From contig JAGCWA010000016.1 of assembly GCA_017962085.1 (NCBI GenBank), forward strand, positions 62,001 to 126,000: DNA of 64,000 nucleotides. Direction: 5' to 3'. The notes under the pieces are model-generated. The model was given only the letters and a program-made list of their open reading frames with translations, did no database searches and was not told where the DNA came from. Positions 24,617-33,100 of this stretch are shown here, piece by piece (positions within the stretch are counted from its first letter, which is position 1; every line of letters begins with the position of its first letter). This DNA comes from Paludibacteraceae bacterium (lineage in GTDB: Bacteria > Bacteroidota > Bacteroidia > Bacteroidales > Paludibacteraceae). The position numbers and the translations under genes are program-made.

Positions 24617-26068
24617 CTATTCGGACACCACACGGTTTCTAAGATCCTTCACCCTGCCCATGAAAAGCACCAAGCCGCTCAGATTGTCCCTAAAGACGAC
24701 CAAAGTGGTTTTCTTGGCATCCAACATGCCCCTTTCCGGCAATTCCGCCATCATAGCGCCATTGGCAGATGCGGGAGGATACACAGTAGAGGAATCCGTC
24801 ACACCGAATCCACGTTCGTTCCAATAGGCTTTGCACTCCTGACTGAATCGGGAGATGGTTCCATCCACAGCCGCGTACGGTTCCTCAAACAATTTCTTGA
24901 TACCCATCTCTCCCAAGAAATCCTTCCACTCGTATGTCCGGGAGAAATCGACAAAAGGGAATCTGACCCAACAAGGGAAAGGCACTAATGGAAGAGCCTC
25001 CCACTGAATGTTCTCCATCACATCCTCCATGGCATAACCTTCCTTCGGTTGCACAAGGATCATACTGTAAGCATGATTATAAAGGGAAGTGTCCGACAAT
25101 AAATTGACGCAACGGATTTGTTTCTTATTCGTTATGTTAATGCCATATAGGTATTCGTAAGGTCCGAAACGAACCTCCATCGCCTGATATTGGTCCGTAT
25201 CAGCGAATCCCGTAAACGTATACATCCTATACTCCGAGAGCGCCACACACATCGCCTTTTCGTTCCACTCGTAGTCAAAAAACGTTCTAGGCATCAACTG
25301 GGTCCACCATCTGCCGAGCATATAAGAGGTCGAATGGAGCGCCAGCCCCTCATCCGAGGAGACGTCCGCATAGGATTGGTCCAACTGTCCATGCGTCACC
25401 GTACGCACCCAATCATCGACGGTAGACTTCACCGACACCGAATCCGAGGAAGAATCCAGGCCACCAATGGTCGCATAGAACGTACGCTTGGCGACATCCG
25501 AGAAACGTTCATCCACAGGCGCTCCACCCCGCACCCACAAGGCAGAAGGGAACTCCATCCGCACAGAATCACAAGGAGAAGCAAGGTATTGATAGATTTT
25601 GTGATAATAGACGTTCATATCCTCCAAGGCGGTCTCGCCAGAGAAGCCCAATGCGGAGAGTATCTCCTCCTTAGCCCCTTCCGACGCACCATTCGCACAC
25701 ATAGCCAAAGCCATCTGCAGACCCATAGGCGAAAAAAAGAAGTCTCCCCGATCCAACGTGGTGTCAGCCGTCTTGTATATGGCGGAGAAACATTTCTTCG
25801 AAAACGCATTGCTCAATCGCACCCGATCACGCTCCAGACTTGTCAACATCAGGGGAACGCAACGATTGGAGACAGGAGGAGCGGTCCATGTGGAGCCAAC
25901 CTCCTCTTCCCAGCCACTCCCGAAAGTGACACTATCCACACTATTGACCGGGAACGATTGCGACGTCCCCTCGTTTAGCCATATCCGCATCCTGTCGGAT
26001 TGTTGTGCGAAGACGCCAACCGACAACCATACGAACGCCAAGATTACAACTCTTTTCGTGTTCATCAT
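24617..26068 (-). CDS. Serpin-family protein, upstream copy
   Basis: 483 residues from ATG at 26068 (26065 also possible; an open extension to 26155 has no signal-peptide look). The signal peptide NTKRVVILAFVWLSVGVFAQ is followed by the same N-terminal module as the neighbour (DRMRIWLNEGTSQSF..VDSVTF) and a serpin domain. The block from LQMALAMC to SALGFSGE is identical in protein to the neighbour, while the loop before the final TTLVVFRDNLSGLVLFMGRV is different in length and content and lacks the hinge of inhibitory serpins. A promoter at 26235-26263 and a T9G10 run sit upstream. Confidence 0.85.
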   Translation of the reverse strand: MMNTKRVVILAFVWLSVGVFAQQSDRMRIWLNEGTSQSFPVNSVDSVTFGSGWEEEVGSTWTAPPVSNRCVPLMLTSLERDRVRLSNAFSKKCFSAIYKTADTTLDRGDFFFSPMGLQMALAMCANGASEGAKEEILSALGFSGETALEDMNVYYHKIYQYLASPCDSVRMEFPSALWVRGGAPVDERFSDVAKRTFYATIGGLDSSSDSVSVKSTVDDWVRTVTHGQLDQSYADVSSDEGLALHSTSYMLGRWWTQLMPRTFFDYEWNEKAMCVALSEYRMYTFTGFADTDQYQAMEVRFGPYEYLYGINITNKKQIRCVNLLSDTSLYNHAYSMILVQPKEGYAMEDVMENIQWEALPLVPFPCWVRFPFVDFSRTYEWKDFLGEMGIKKLFEEPYAAVDGTISRFSQECKAYWNERGFGVTDSSTVYPPASANGAMMAELPERGMLDAKKTTLVVFRDNLSGLVLFMGRVKDLRNRVVSE

Positions 26069-26234
26069 AGGTACAATTAAAAAACGAAAGGTGAGCCCTA
26101 AATCACCATACCAGACCCACCTAAACATCCAAACACTATGCGCATAGCGGGGCATTCCACGTAAAAAAATCCCCTATCCAACGTTTCCCGGCAATCACAT
26201 TGTTCCAAGAATCACCCAACGGATTGCCATCGCG

Positions 26235-26263
26235 CAAATATAACGAACAAAACTGAAATACAA
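26235..26263 (-). promoter_or_regulatory. Promoter of the serpin pair
   Basis: On the minus strand TTG (complement of 26261-26263), 18 bases, then TATATTTG (complement of 26235-26242), an exact TAnnTTTG. It lies about 165 bases upstream of the serpin start. The 309-base gap between the serpins and the next gene holds this promoter, a T9G10 run and a repeat element. Confidence 0.6.
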
Positions 26264-26275
26264 TTATTCCATTGG

Positions 26276-26294
26276 TTTTTTTTTGGGGGGGGGG
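26276..26294. repeat. T9G10 homopolymer tract
   Basis: Nine T (26276-26284) directly followed by ten G (26285-26294). On the minus strand it reads C10A9 and ends 13 bases upstream of the -33 element of the serpin promoter. It is the only G-run of this length in the window. Tracts like this are prone to slippage. Confidence 0.85.
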
Positions 26295-26304
26295 ATGGCC
26301 ACAT

Positions 26305-26332
26305 GGCGGGTTCATTTACCGCATTAGACAGA
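26305..26332. repeat. Copy of a 26-28 base intergenic element
   Basis: GGCGGGTTCATTTACC followed by GCATTAGACA matches 37123-37150 (GGCGGATTCATTTACC, ACATAAGGCA) at about 22 of 26 positions. Confidence 0.55.
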
Positions 26333-26377
26333 TCTCCCCCGCCTTAGCAAAGAAAATCGTTAATCATCAAGCGACAA

Positions 26378-26617
26378 TCATGAAAAGATTGTATCCTTCA
26401 AGCTGAGGCCCAACGTGCTTGAGAAGATAAGCAGGGCGCCCATGAGCAGCGGAAAGAGAACGTAGCAGATGATATAGATGACCTTACCGAGAACACCCAA
26501 TTTCCTTTCAAGTATATCCAATTTTTGGGATTCCTTTTTAAGGATAATTCTGCTAATCAATAAATAGGCACCCAGTGCGACGAACAAGAGGCCTACGATA
26601 AACGTTGTGATATTCAT
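26378..26617 (-). CDS. Small two-helix membrane protein
   Basis: 79 residues from ATG at 26617; the upstream extension lies within the aminotransferase and is not needed. Two membrane helices (ITTFIVGLLFVALGAYLLI and VIYIICYVLFPLLMGALLIF) flank a charged linker KKESQKLDILERKL that could form a short coiled coil. Family not recognised. It follows the aminotransferase gene by 19 bases and ends the operon. Confidence 0.65.
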   Translation of the reverse strand: MNITTFIVGLLFVALGAYLLISRIILKKESQKLDILERKLGVLGKVIYIICYVLFPLLMGALLIFSSTLGLSLKDTIFS

Positions 26618-26636
26618 GATTACACTATTTAAGTTA

Positions 26637-27938
26637 TTATTTCTTGTGATCTTTTTCAAATGCGGCCAAGCGCTCGTCCAGCACATCGTACTGATCGTCT
26701 TGGATGAAGGAAGTACAAGCCCTCAAGCCCTCTTGCTTACTACCCGTAGTAAGCAGAGATATCACGCTAACACCGTAGAAGAGAAGTTCGTACATCAGTT
26801 CGCCACCCGTCATGCCCTTATAGCCGACGGTGAAGTAGAAACCATCACCGATCTCACGGTCAATATCCTTGTCATAGACGATGTGGAAGCCATGCTTCTG
26901 GAAGATCGCCTTCAGTTTCGCCGCACGTCTACCGTACTCGTGCACACCCTCAAGGAAGTTGTATTTGCCGTCGCAGGCCGCCTTGAACATAGCCGCCAAG
27001 GCATGTTGCGCCGAGTGGGCCGTACCCGAAGAGAGCACGTACAGGATTCTGTTCACGAAGATCGTGCCGAACTCGCCAATCGAATAGCGGTCCGCAAGAC
27101 CTTGGTAGAAACGGTGGTACAATTTATCAGAGATAGCGGAGACACCGATACGTTGTCCCGCATAGCTAAACGCCTTGGAACCAGAGATCAACAGAATGTA
27201 GTTGTCCGTATATTTAGCGACAGATGGTTGGAAAGGAGGCTCGAACGGCTTACTGAGGTCCTTGCGGAAGTCCATGGCGAAGTAGGCCAAGTCCTCCATG
27301 ACGATGACATCATACTTAGTGGCCAATTCACCGATACCCTTCAACTCCTCCTCCGTCAGGCAGAACCATGACGGGTTGTTCGGGTTGGAATAGATGATGT
27401 TGCAGATATTGCCTTTCTTCAGGTAGCTCTCCACCTTTTCGATCAACTTATCCCCCCTGTATTCGTACATATCGAACGACTCATACTTCAGACCCAAAAC
27501 GAGCAGCTGTGTCTTCTGCACAGGGAAGCCCGGGTCGATGAAGAGGACCGTGTCACGCTTAGGGTCGCACTGTCCCGAAACAAGGAAAGAAGCGTAGGTA
27601 CCTTGCATAGAACCTGAAGTAGGCACACATCCCTCCGGCTTCACATCCACGTCGATGAATGCCTTGATGAAACGGGAAGCCTCTTTCTTCAGGTCCGGAT
27701 GTCCGTCCAACATCGGGTACTTGGAGGCCACGCCCCTCTTCAGGGCCTCGATCTCAGCCGCCGTACCGATAGCGTCCGGCGCAAGACCGGGAACACCCAT
27801 CTCCATCCTGACGTATTTTTCGCCCGTCAAAGCCTCTACCTTGTTGGCAATCGCCACAATCTCACGAATCGTCGCTTTGTTGAAATCCGGAAGATGCATC
27901 TCCTCAATCACGGACTTCACTATACTTTTATCTATCAT
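26637..27938 (-). CDS. PLP-dependent aminotransferase, class I/II
   Basis: 433 residues of fold-type I. The PLP lysine is in SGSKAFSYAGQRIG (about residue 255), SNPNNPSW is the conserved Asn-Pro motif and MEDLAYF carries the cofactor-binding Asp. The C-terminal Arg that holds the substrate carboxylate is likely in EGLRACTSF. Substrate not determinable from sequence; an amino acid-2-oxoacid aminotransferase is the safe call. It shares an operon with iorB, which oxidises aryl pyruvates, so an aromatic substrate is conceivable. Gap to the acetyltransferase gene is 11 bases. Confidence 0.88.
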   Translation of the reverse strand: MIDKSIVKSVIEEMHLPDFNKATIREIVAIANKVEALTGEKYVRMEMGVPGLAPDAIGTAAEIEALKRGVASKYPMLDGHPDLKKEASRFIKAFIDVDVKPEGCVPTSGSMQGTYASFLVSGQCDPKRDTVLFIDPGFPVQKTQLLVLGLKYESFDMYEYRGDKLIEKVESYLKKGNICNIIYSNPNNPSWFCLTEEELKGIGELATKYDVIVMEDLAYFAMDFRKDLSKPFEPPFQPSVAKYTDNYILLISGSKAFSYAGQRIGVSAISDKLYHRFYQGLADRYSIGEFGTIFVNRILYVLSSGTAHSAQHALAAMFKAACDGKYNFLEGVHEYGRRAAKLKAIFQKHGFHIVYDKDIDREIGDGFYFTVGYKGMTGGELMYELLFYGVSVISLLTTGSKQEGLRACTSFIQDDQYDVLDERLAAFEKDHKK

Positions 27939-27949
27939 GTCTGAATAAT

Positions 27950-28474
27950 TTATTTACCATTAACTAATTGAAACAGAACGCAATCCGACCAATCATCTCC
28001 ATCCCGGACCCAATCCGACAGCTTGCCAGCCTGCGTAAAATTCATCTCTTGGAACAATTTAAGGCTCGGTTCGTTCTTCGCATTGACCTTCGCCATGATT
28101 TGGTGGCAACGCAAGTAATCGAAGACATAGCGCACCACCATTTCGAGCGTCTCCTTCGCATAGCCTCTGCCACGCACCGCCTCGTCGATCAGGATCCCCA
28201 ATTCGACACGTTGCGCGATTGGCTCGAAATCGAAGAGATCGACCACGCCCACCTGTCTGCGGGAGGTGTTTTCCTCCACGATGAGGCGCAACTCCCTCGA
28301 TGTGAAGATATCCGTCGCATTGGCGATGTAGTTCTTCAGGTCATAGCGGGAAAAGGGCGGTATCATGCTCCCCTCGCCCCAGATGGACGAGTCATTCTCC
28401 CAGCGGTAGAGGAAGTCCAGATCTTCCGGTTCCAAAGCCCTGAGGGAAAGACGTTCGGAGGAGAGCAAAGCCAT
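27950..28474 (-). CDS. GNAT-family N-acetyltransferase
   Basis: 174 residues from ATG at 28474; an upstream TTG at 28483 would overlap the DUF4293 stop. RimJ/RimL-like GNAT fold: LSLRALEPEDLDFLYRWEND at the start, the acetyl-CoA loop in VRGRGYAKETLEMVVRYVF, and AKVNAKNEPSLKLFQEMNF near the end. The acetyl acceptor is unknown. Five bases separate it from the DUF4293 gene. Confidence 0.88.
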   Translation of the reverse strand: MALLSSERLSLRALEPEDLDFLYRWENDSSIWGEGSMIPPFSRYDLKNYIANATDIFTSRELRLIVEENTSRRQVGVVDLFDFEPIAQRVELGILIDEAVRGRGYAKETLEMVVRYVFDYLRCHQIMAKVNAKNEPSLKLFQEMNFTQAGKLSDWVRDGDDWSDCVLFQLVNGK

Positions 28475-28479
28475 AATGG

Positions 28480-28977
28480 TCAACGTAATCTGTCCAAAGA
28501 GCGCACCAGCGCCTCGTCGCTACCGATAGCGCGGATCGCCAAGTACGTCAGGATGACGTTCACGATCGGCAGGACGATGGTCCAGTTCGGTTGGAACGAT
28601 CCCTGTATAACCCCCTGATTAGGCATCAGGAAGAAATAATAGAATGCGAAGAGCGCATATATGCCCAAGTGCAGCATCATGTTGAAGATGGCCACACGAA
28701 TCTGGAAGATGCGTCTCTTGAAGAGCAGGATGTCATACGCAGTGACACCCAAGATGATACTCACCAAGGCGAACAAAGCCCACGCACCCTTCGCGAACTG
28801 GGTGGTGCTGGTCGCTGTGCCCGGATCGGTAATGATCTGGTAAGCACCCACGGCATTCAGCTCGAAAGCCTTCTCCGCACCCTCTCCTACCACGTCAAAA
28901 CCCATAGGCAGGAAGAAAAGCAGAACCGTGAGGATAAACGTCACAAGAAGATAAACGGTTTGGATTCTCTGAAGCAT
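28480..28977 (-). CDS. DUF4293-family membrane protein
   Basis: 165 residues with four membrane helices: residues about 8-25, 63-83, 95-115 and 128-147. The N-terminus MLQRIQTVYLLVTFILTVLLF matches DUF4293, a Bacteroidota family of unknown function. It lies six bases after iorB and just before the acetyltransferase. Confidence 0.8.
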   Translation of the reverse strand: MLQRIQTVYLLVTFILTVLLFFLPMGFDVVGEGAEKAFELNAVGAYQIITDPGTATSTTQFAKGAWALFALVSIILGVTAYDILLFKRRIFQIRVAIFNMMLHLGIYALFAFYYFFLMPNQGVIQGSFQPNWTIVLPIVNVILTYLAIRAIGSDEALVRSLDRLR

Positions 28978-28983
28978 AGCGTA

Positions 28984-29562
28984 TTATTTTTTCTCGGTAA
29001 TATTTTTGCCAGCCTCAAGCGCCTTCAGGTTCAGATTCACGATCTCGTCGCCCTTTCTGCCGAAGATGGAACGAATACCCTCTTGGATCTTATCATAAGA
29101 GATACCCAGGAACGGAGTGGCCGCACCGAGCATGACAATGTTCGCGACACGAGGAGAACCAACCTCCTTGGCGATGGTCTCGACATCCAGGATAACGTGG
29201 TTCTTCACCTTCTTCACCTCAGCCAACACATCGTCGACATTCGGGTAATCAGGGATATTAATCAAAGGAACGTTGCTGGTGACCACACAGCCATCCTCCT
29301 TCAGGAAAGGAAGGTAGCGGAGAGACTCCATAGGCTCCAGAGAGATTATCAAATCGGCTGTGCCCTTCGCGATCAGGTCTGATGCGATCGGCTTGTCGGA
29401 GATCCTCAGGTTGGATTGCACATCCCCACCACGTTGGCTCATACCATGGACCTCAGCCTGTTTCATATAAAGATCATTCTTAATAGCCGCTTCTCCAATC
29501 ACAGCGGCGATGGACAAAATGCCTTGTCCTCCAACTCCTGACAAGATAATATCAGTCTTCAT
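28984..29562 (-). CDS. iorB: Indolepyruvate oxidoreductase subunit beta
   Basis: 192 residues, the gamma-type 2-oxoacid:ferredoxin oxidoreductase domain (ILSGVGGQGILSIAAVIGEAA, EVHGMSQRGGDVQSNLRI). With IorA it oxidatively decarboxylates indolepyruvate and other aryl pyruvates, passing electrons to ferredoxin. The large TPP- and Fe-S-bearing alpha subunit gene is not adjacent on either side. It heads the operon iorB / DUF4293 / GNAT / aminotransferase / small membrane protein. Confidence 0.9.
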   Translation of the reverse strand: MKTDIILSGVGGQGILSIAAVIGEAAIKNDLYMKQAEVHGMSQRGGDVQSNLRISDKPIASDLIAKGTADLIISLEPMESLRYLPFLKEDGCVVTSNVPLINIPDYPNVDDVLAEVKKVKNHVILDVETIAKEVGSPRVANIVMLGAATPFLGISYDKIQEGIRSIFGRKGDEIVNLNLKALEAGKNITEKK

Positions 29563-29744
29563 AACATATAAAATTTTTTAATCCAGTCACGGAAAGGCTT
29601 CCCATCCGTGAACCATGTCATATCACACTACAAAAGTAATAAAATTATAGGACAAAAATCACAGCAATGCAGCACGAAAAAGCGCGCTTGGAATGAGTCA
29701 TCGTCCCAAGGGAGAAAAATCCGCACGGGCACTCTCCCCAAAGA

Positions 29745-30182
29745 TTATTTCACAACCTTATAGACCCGGCTGTTAGAGGCATCGGTCATATCCACCAACA
29801 CGCACCTGACGCTATCCTTCTGCAGCACCATGCGTAAACGCTGGCCTTGCATATTGAAGCCGGAAAGACCCACCGCAACGTGTTGGAAATCGGAGACTTC
29901 CAGACTTTCGGAAAATTGTTGTCCGTTCAGATACAACTCAAAATTCCGCACCGTCATCACAGCGGCGGAATCACTGTCGGCAACAGCCGCCAGACGGAAA
30001 CTATGCGAATGGAGGTAGTCCCACATCTCCCCTTGGTCCTTGAAAGAGCCAGGCTCGTAGGAAGCGGTAGGGAAATCCTCCTTCGATGATTCAATATTGG
30101 ATTTGTTCTTGATCAGGTTATAGAAAAAAATACCCAAACAAAGAACCATGATGATAATCGTTACAATTCTTTTCTTATCCAT
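29745..30182 (-). CDS. Membrane-anchored hypothetical protein
   Basis: 145 residues. A single N-terminal helix (KRIVTIIIMVLCLGIFFYNLI) is followed by a roughly 120-residue soluble domain that should face the periplasm and looks beta-rich (AAVMTVRNFELYLNGQQF, QRLRMVLQKDSVRCVLVDM). Not recognised. It starts 11 bases after the stop of the large T9SS cargo gene and is probably co-transcribed with it. Confidence 0.65.
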   Translation of the reverse strand: MDKKRIVTIIIMVLCLGIFFYNLIKNKSNIESSKEDFPTASYEPGSFKDQGEMWDYLHSHSFRLAAVADSDSAAVMTVRNFELYLNGQQFSESLEVSDFQHVAVGLSGFNMQGQRLRMVLQKDSVRCVLVDMTDASNSRVYKVVK

Positions 30183-30192
30183 GCTATCTATT

Positions 30193-33100
30193 TTACTCCT
30201 TCAAAATCTCTACAGTTCCATGCTTCTCCTTGCCGTTCCTGAAACGGATGGTATAGATATATACCCCCGCGTCGGCCGGTTCGCCACGGTAGCTTCCGTC
30301 CCAACCATTGGTGGAGTGGCAGACCAACAATCCGTAGCGGTCATGGATGAATATCTCATACCCCTCCATGAAGATATCATTGATACCGTTCCCATCCTTC
30401 GGCGTGAAGGAGGTCGGCACATCCACATCATCCTCATTGCGCACGAACAGCAAAAGCGTGACGAGGCTATCGCACCCCTTCGAATTGACGTACATGGTAT
30501 CAAACGTATGCAAGCCCGACACCCTTTGGGCAGGGAGGTCAAAGTTCTGGTCGCGGTAGGTATCCCCGTACATTATCGTGTCGGAATAGGTGAAGTCCGT
30601 TCTTGGGAAAGCCTTCACGCTCAAGGAGAGGATACTATCGCAATGCGTGGAAGAGGTGAGCGTTTGGTAATGGACGCTGTAGCCCTCCTCGTCAGCCACG
30701 AAATCGAACCCATTGCGCTGATAACGTTCCATGTGACAGATGGAGTCCACCATGGAGATCTGGTACACGGTATCGACCGTAAGCGCCAGCACATGGATGA
30801 GCGTGCACCCCTCCTCGTTGAGCTCCGAGCGTTCCTTGTACTGCAAACCAGCAGGCTGGAAGGCAGGTATTTCGAACCCGTTCTTAAAATAGCCCTCGTT
30901 CTGGCACACATGGGCGTATTGGGTGTCCCGTTGGGCAGGCAACACCTCCAAGCGAAGACAGATGACGCTATCGCACCCCTTCCCGTCGGAGAGGGTTATC
31001 GTGTCATAGGCAAAGCCTGGCGATGATGGTTGCAGGAAGAAGCCATTCTTTTTGTAGGTGGAGCCTTGACAAGTGACATCGCTCACATAGGTAGTGTCCT
31101 GCGCATCCAAGACCGTGAGGTTCAGTGTGATCTTCTGCGTGCACTCACCATTATCCGCTTCCGCATGATAGACGCCAGACTCGGAGGCCTCGAAATAGTC
31201 GTCCTTGTAAACCTGTCCATGGCACACCGTCTTGTTCAACACAATAGGGTCGACGCTCTGGACGTAGATGGTCGTATCATACTTAGAGTTGCACTTTCCC
31301 TCGTTCGATAGGATCGTGACCTCATAATTGGTCGTGCGGGTTGGATAGTCCACGATGGTCGGAACGGTATCCCCCGTATTCCAGCGATAAGAGAGCGTGG
31401 TGTCCTCATACTCCGTGTAATCCTCACAGACCGTGAATTGGCGCATAGGACGGAAGAGAAGGTCCTCCGTCAGCGGATAGAAATTAAAATTGCCCTGCGG
31501 AATGGAGATGGTATATCCGTAAGGATCTGTCGTGGCATCACAAGTCCAATAATCATCGACAGAGAAAGAGATACCGCCATTCTCATAAAGTGCGGAATCC
31601 ATCACCATCATGTTAGCGTAAAGGAAGTTCATCTCCGCACGGGTTGGAATGTACCAACCATTCTCGAAATCCACCGTCCAGGCGGCGGGGTACTGCGTCG
31701 AGTCGCCCAACTCACGGTATTTCCGGGTGCATTCGTAGCCACGCGAAGTGACCAAACGGTCGTCAACCTGCGCCATATAAGGGTCCGCAAGAGGCACATA
31801 GGTGTTCTGAATACGAGCGGAGTCATCCGCCATAGCGATCATGGTGCCACTCTTCCCGTCAGGACTGACGCAGAGGACAATACCCTTAGAGCCATCCTCG
31901 TTGACGATCAGATCACCCATCTTATATTTCGGCTGTGTCCAATTCGAGAGCTTCACTTTGCGGGAGTATCGGGTGGTGACATAGGAACTTTTAGGTATCG
32001 CATATATGAAGAAGTTCCATTTCAGGCAACAAGCCATATCTTCGTTGTACTCACTACTTGAGAAATAATAGAAGAACCTGTCATTTAGGGAAGCGTCATA
32101 GTTGTTGTAGTAGATGGAATCACCGCCCAAGAGGTTCAGCGAGGCGTTCAAGAGGCTGACGGATCCGAACATTTTCCTAAGCTCCCCGATTGCAGGGATA
32201 TACCATCCATGCTCCAGATCGGCCGACCATGCAAGCGGGTATTCATTGGCATCCCCCGTTCCCCTGATCAAGGAGGTGTGACCGAACCCATCCATATCCT
32301 CCAGCAAATTCGGAAGATATTGTTGGTTCTCCAATGCGGGTATATCATAGTAGACATTACTCCACCGCAGGTTTTGGGATGGTTCAAACAGATGGACCAC
32401 ATAAGCGTATCCCTCCGTGTCGTCGTAATGGTACACAACGCCCTCCGCCTGTTTGCCTGACGCAGGGAAAGAATCTATGCTCACGAACGATCCATCGGTG
32501 CAGAACACATCGCCGATGGAGACAGGTGACGGATCGCACTGATGGTAAATAAGCGTGCTGGCAGTACTCTTGACGGAGAGCCTGAGCATGGACGAGTCGC
32601 AATGAATGCCCTTGTTGGGAGTGACCTCAAAGGCGACCACCGGAAGAGGCAGCACCGTCAGCTGCAGCACAATGGTACTATCACACCCCTTCTTCGTTTG
32701 GAAGGAATGGGTGGAAGTGAAAAAGCCTGATTTTTCCTGCTTGCCTAGAGTGATGTTACCGTTGCTATAGCTTTCTCCCTGGCAGATCGTGTCGGACAGG
32801 ATTTTGTGGTAGGAAGGATATGGGTAGACGGTGTAAGGCACTGTGCTCGACCCGCAACCGTTCTCGCCAATCAGCGTCAGCGTAGCCGGCTCGTCAGAAG
32901 TGAAATAGAGGGCAATTTGCGGAGAATGCTCTCCACTGACCACCTTCACGTTGGCTGGGAGGTCCCATTTATATTGCGAAAGATTGTCTTCCAATTCAGA
33001 GGAATAGGTGACCACCTGGTTGGTGCAAGGATGGAGCTCACCCTTCAGTTCGTTGGCAAGGTTCTTGGTGTCGTTGACCACCAAACGCAGGCAGACGATA

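Noticed and set aside
26276-26294. G-run as an in-frame phase-variation switch
   Set aside because: It lies outside any coding frame; only an effect on the promoter is plausible.
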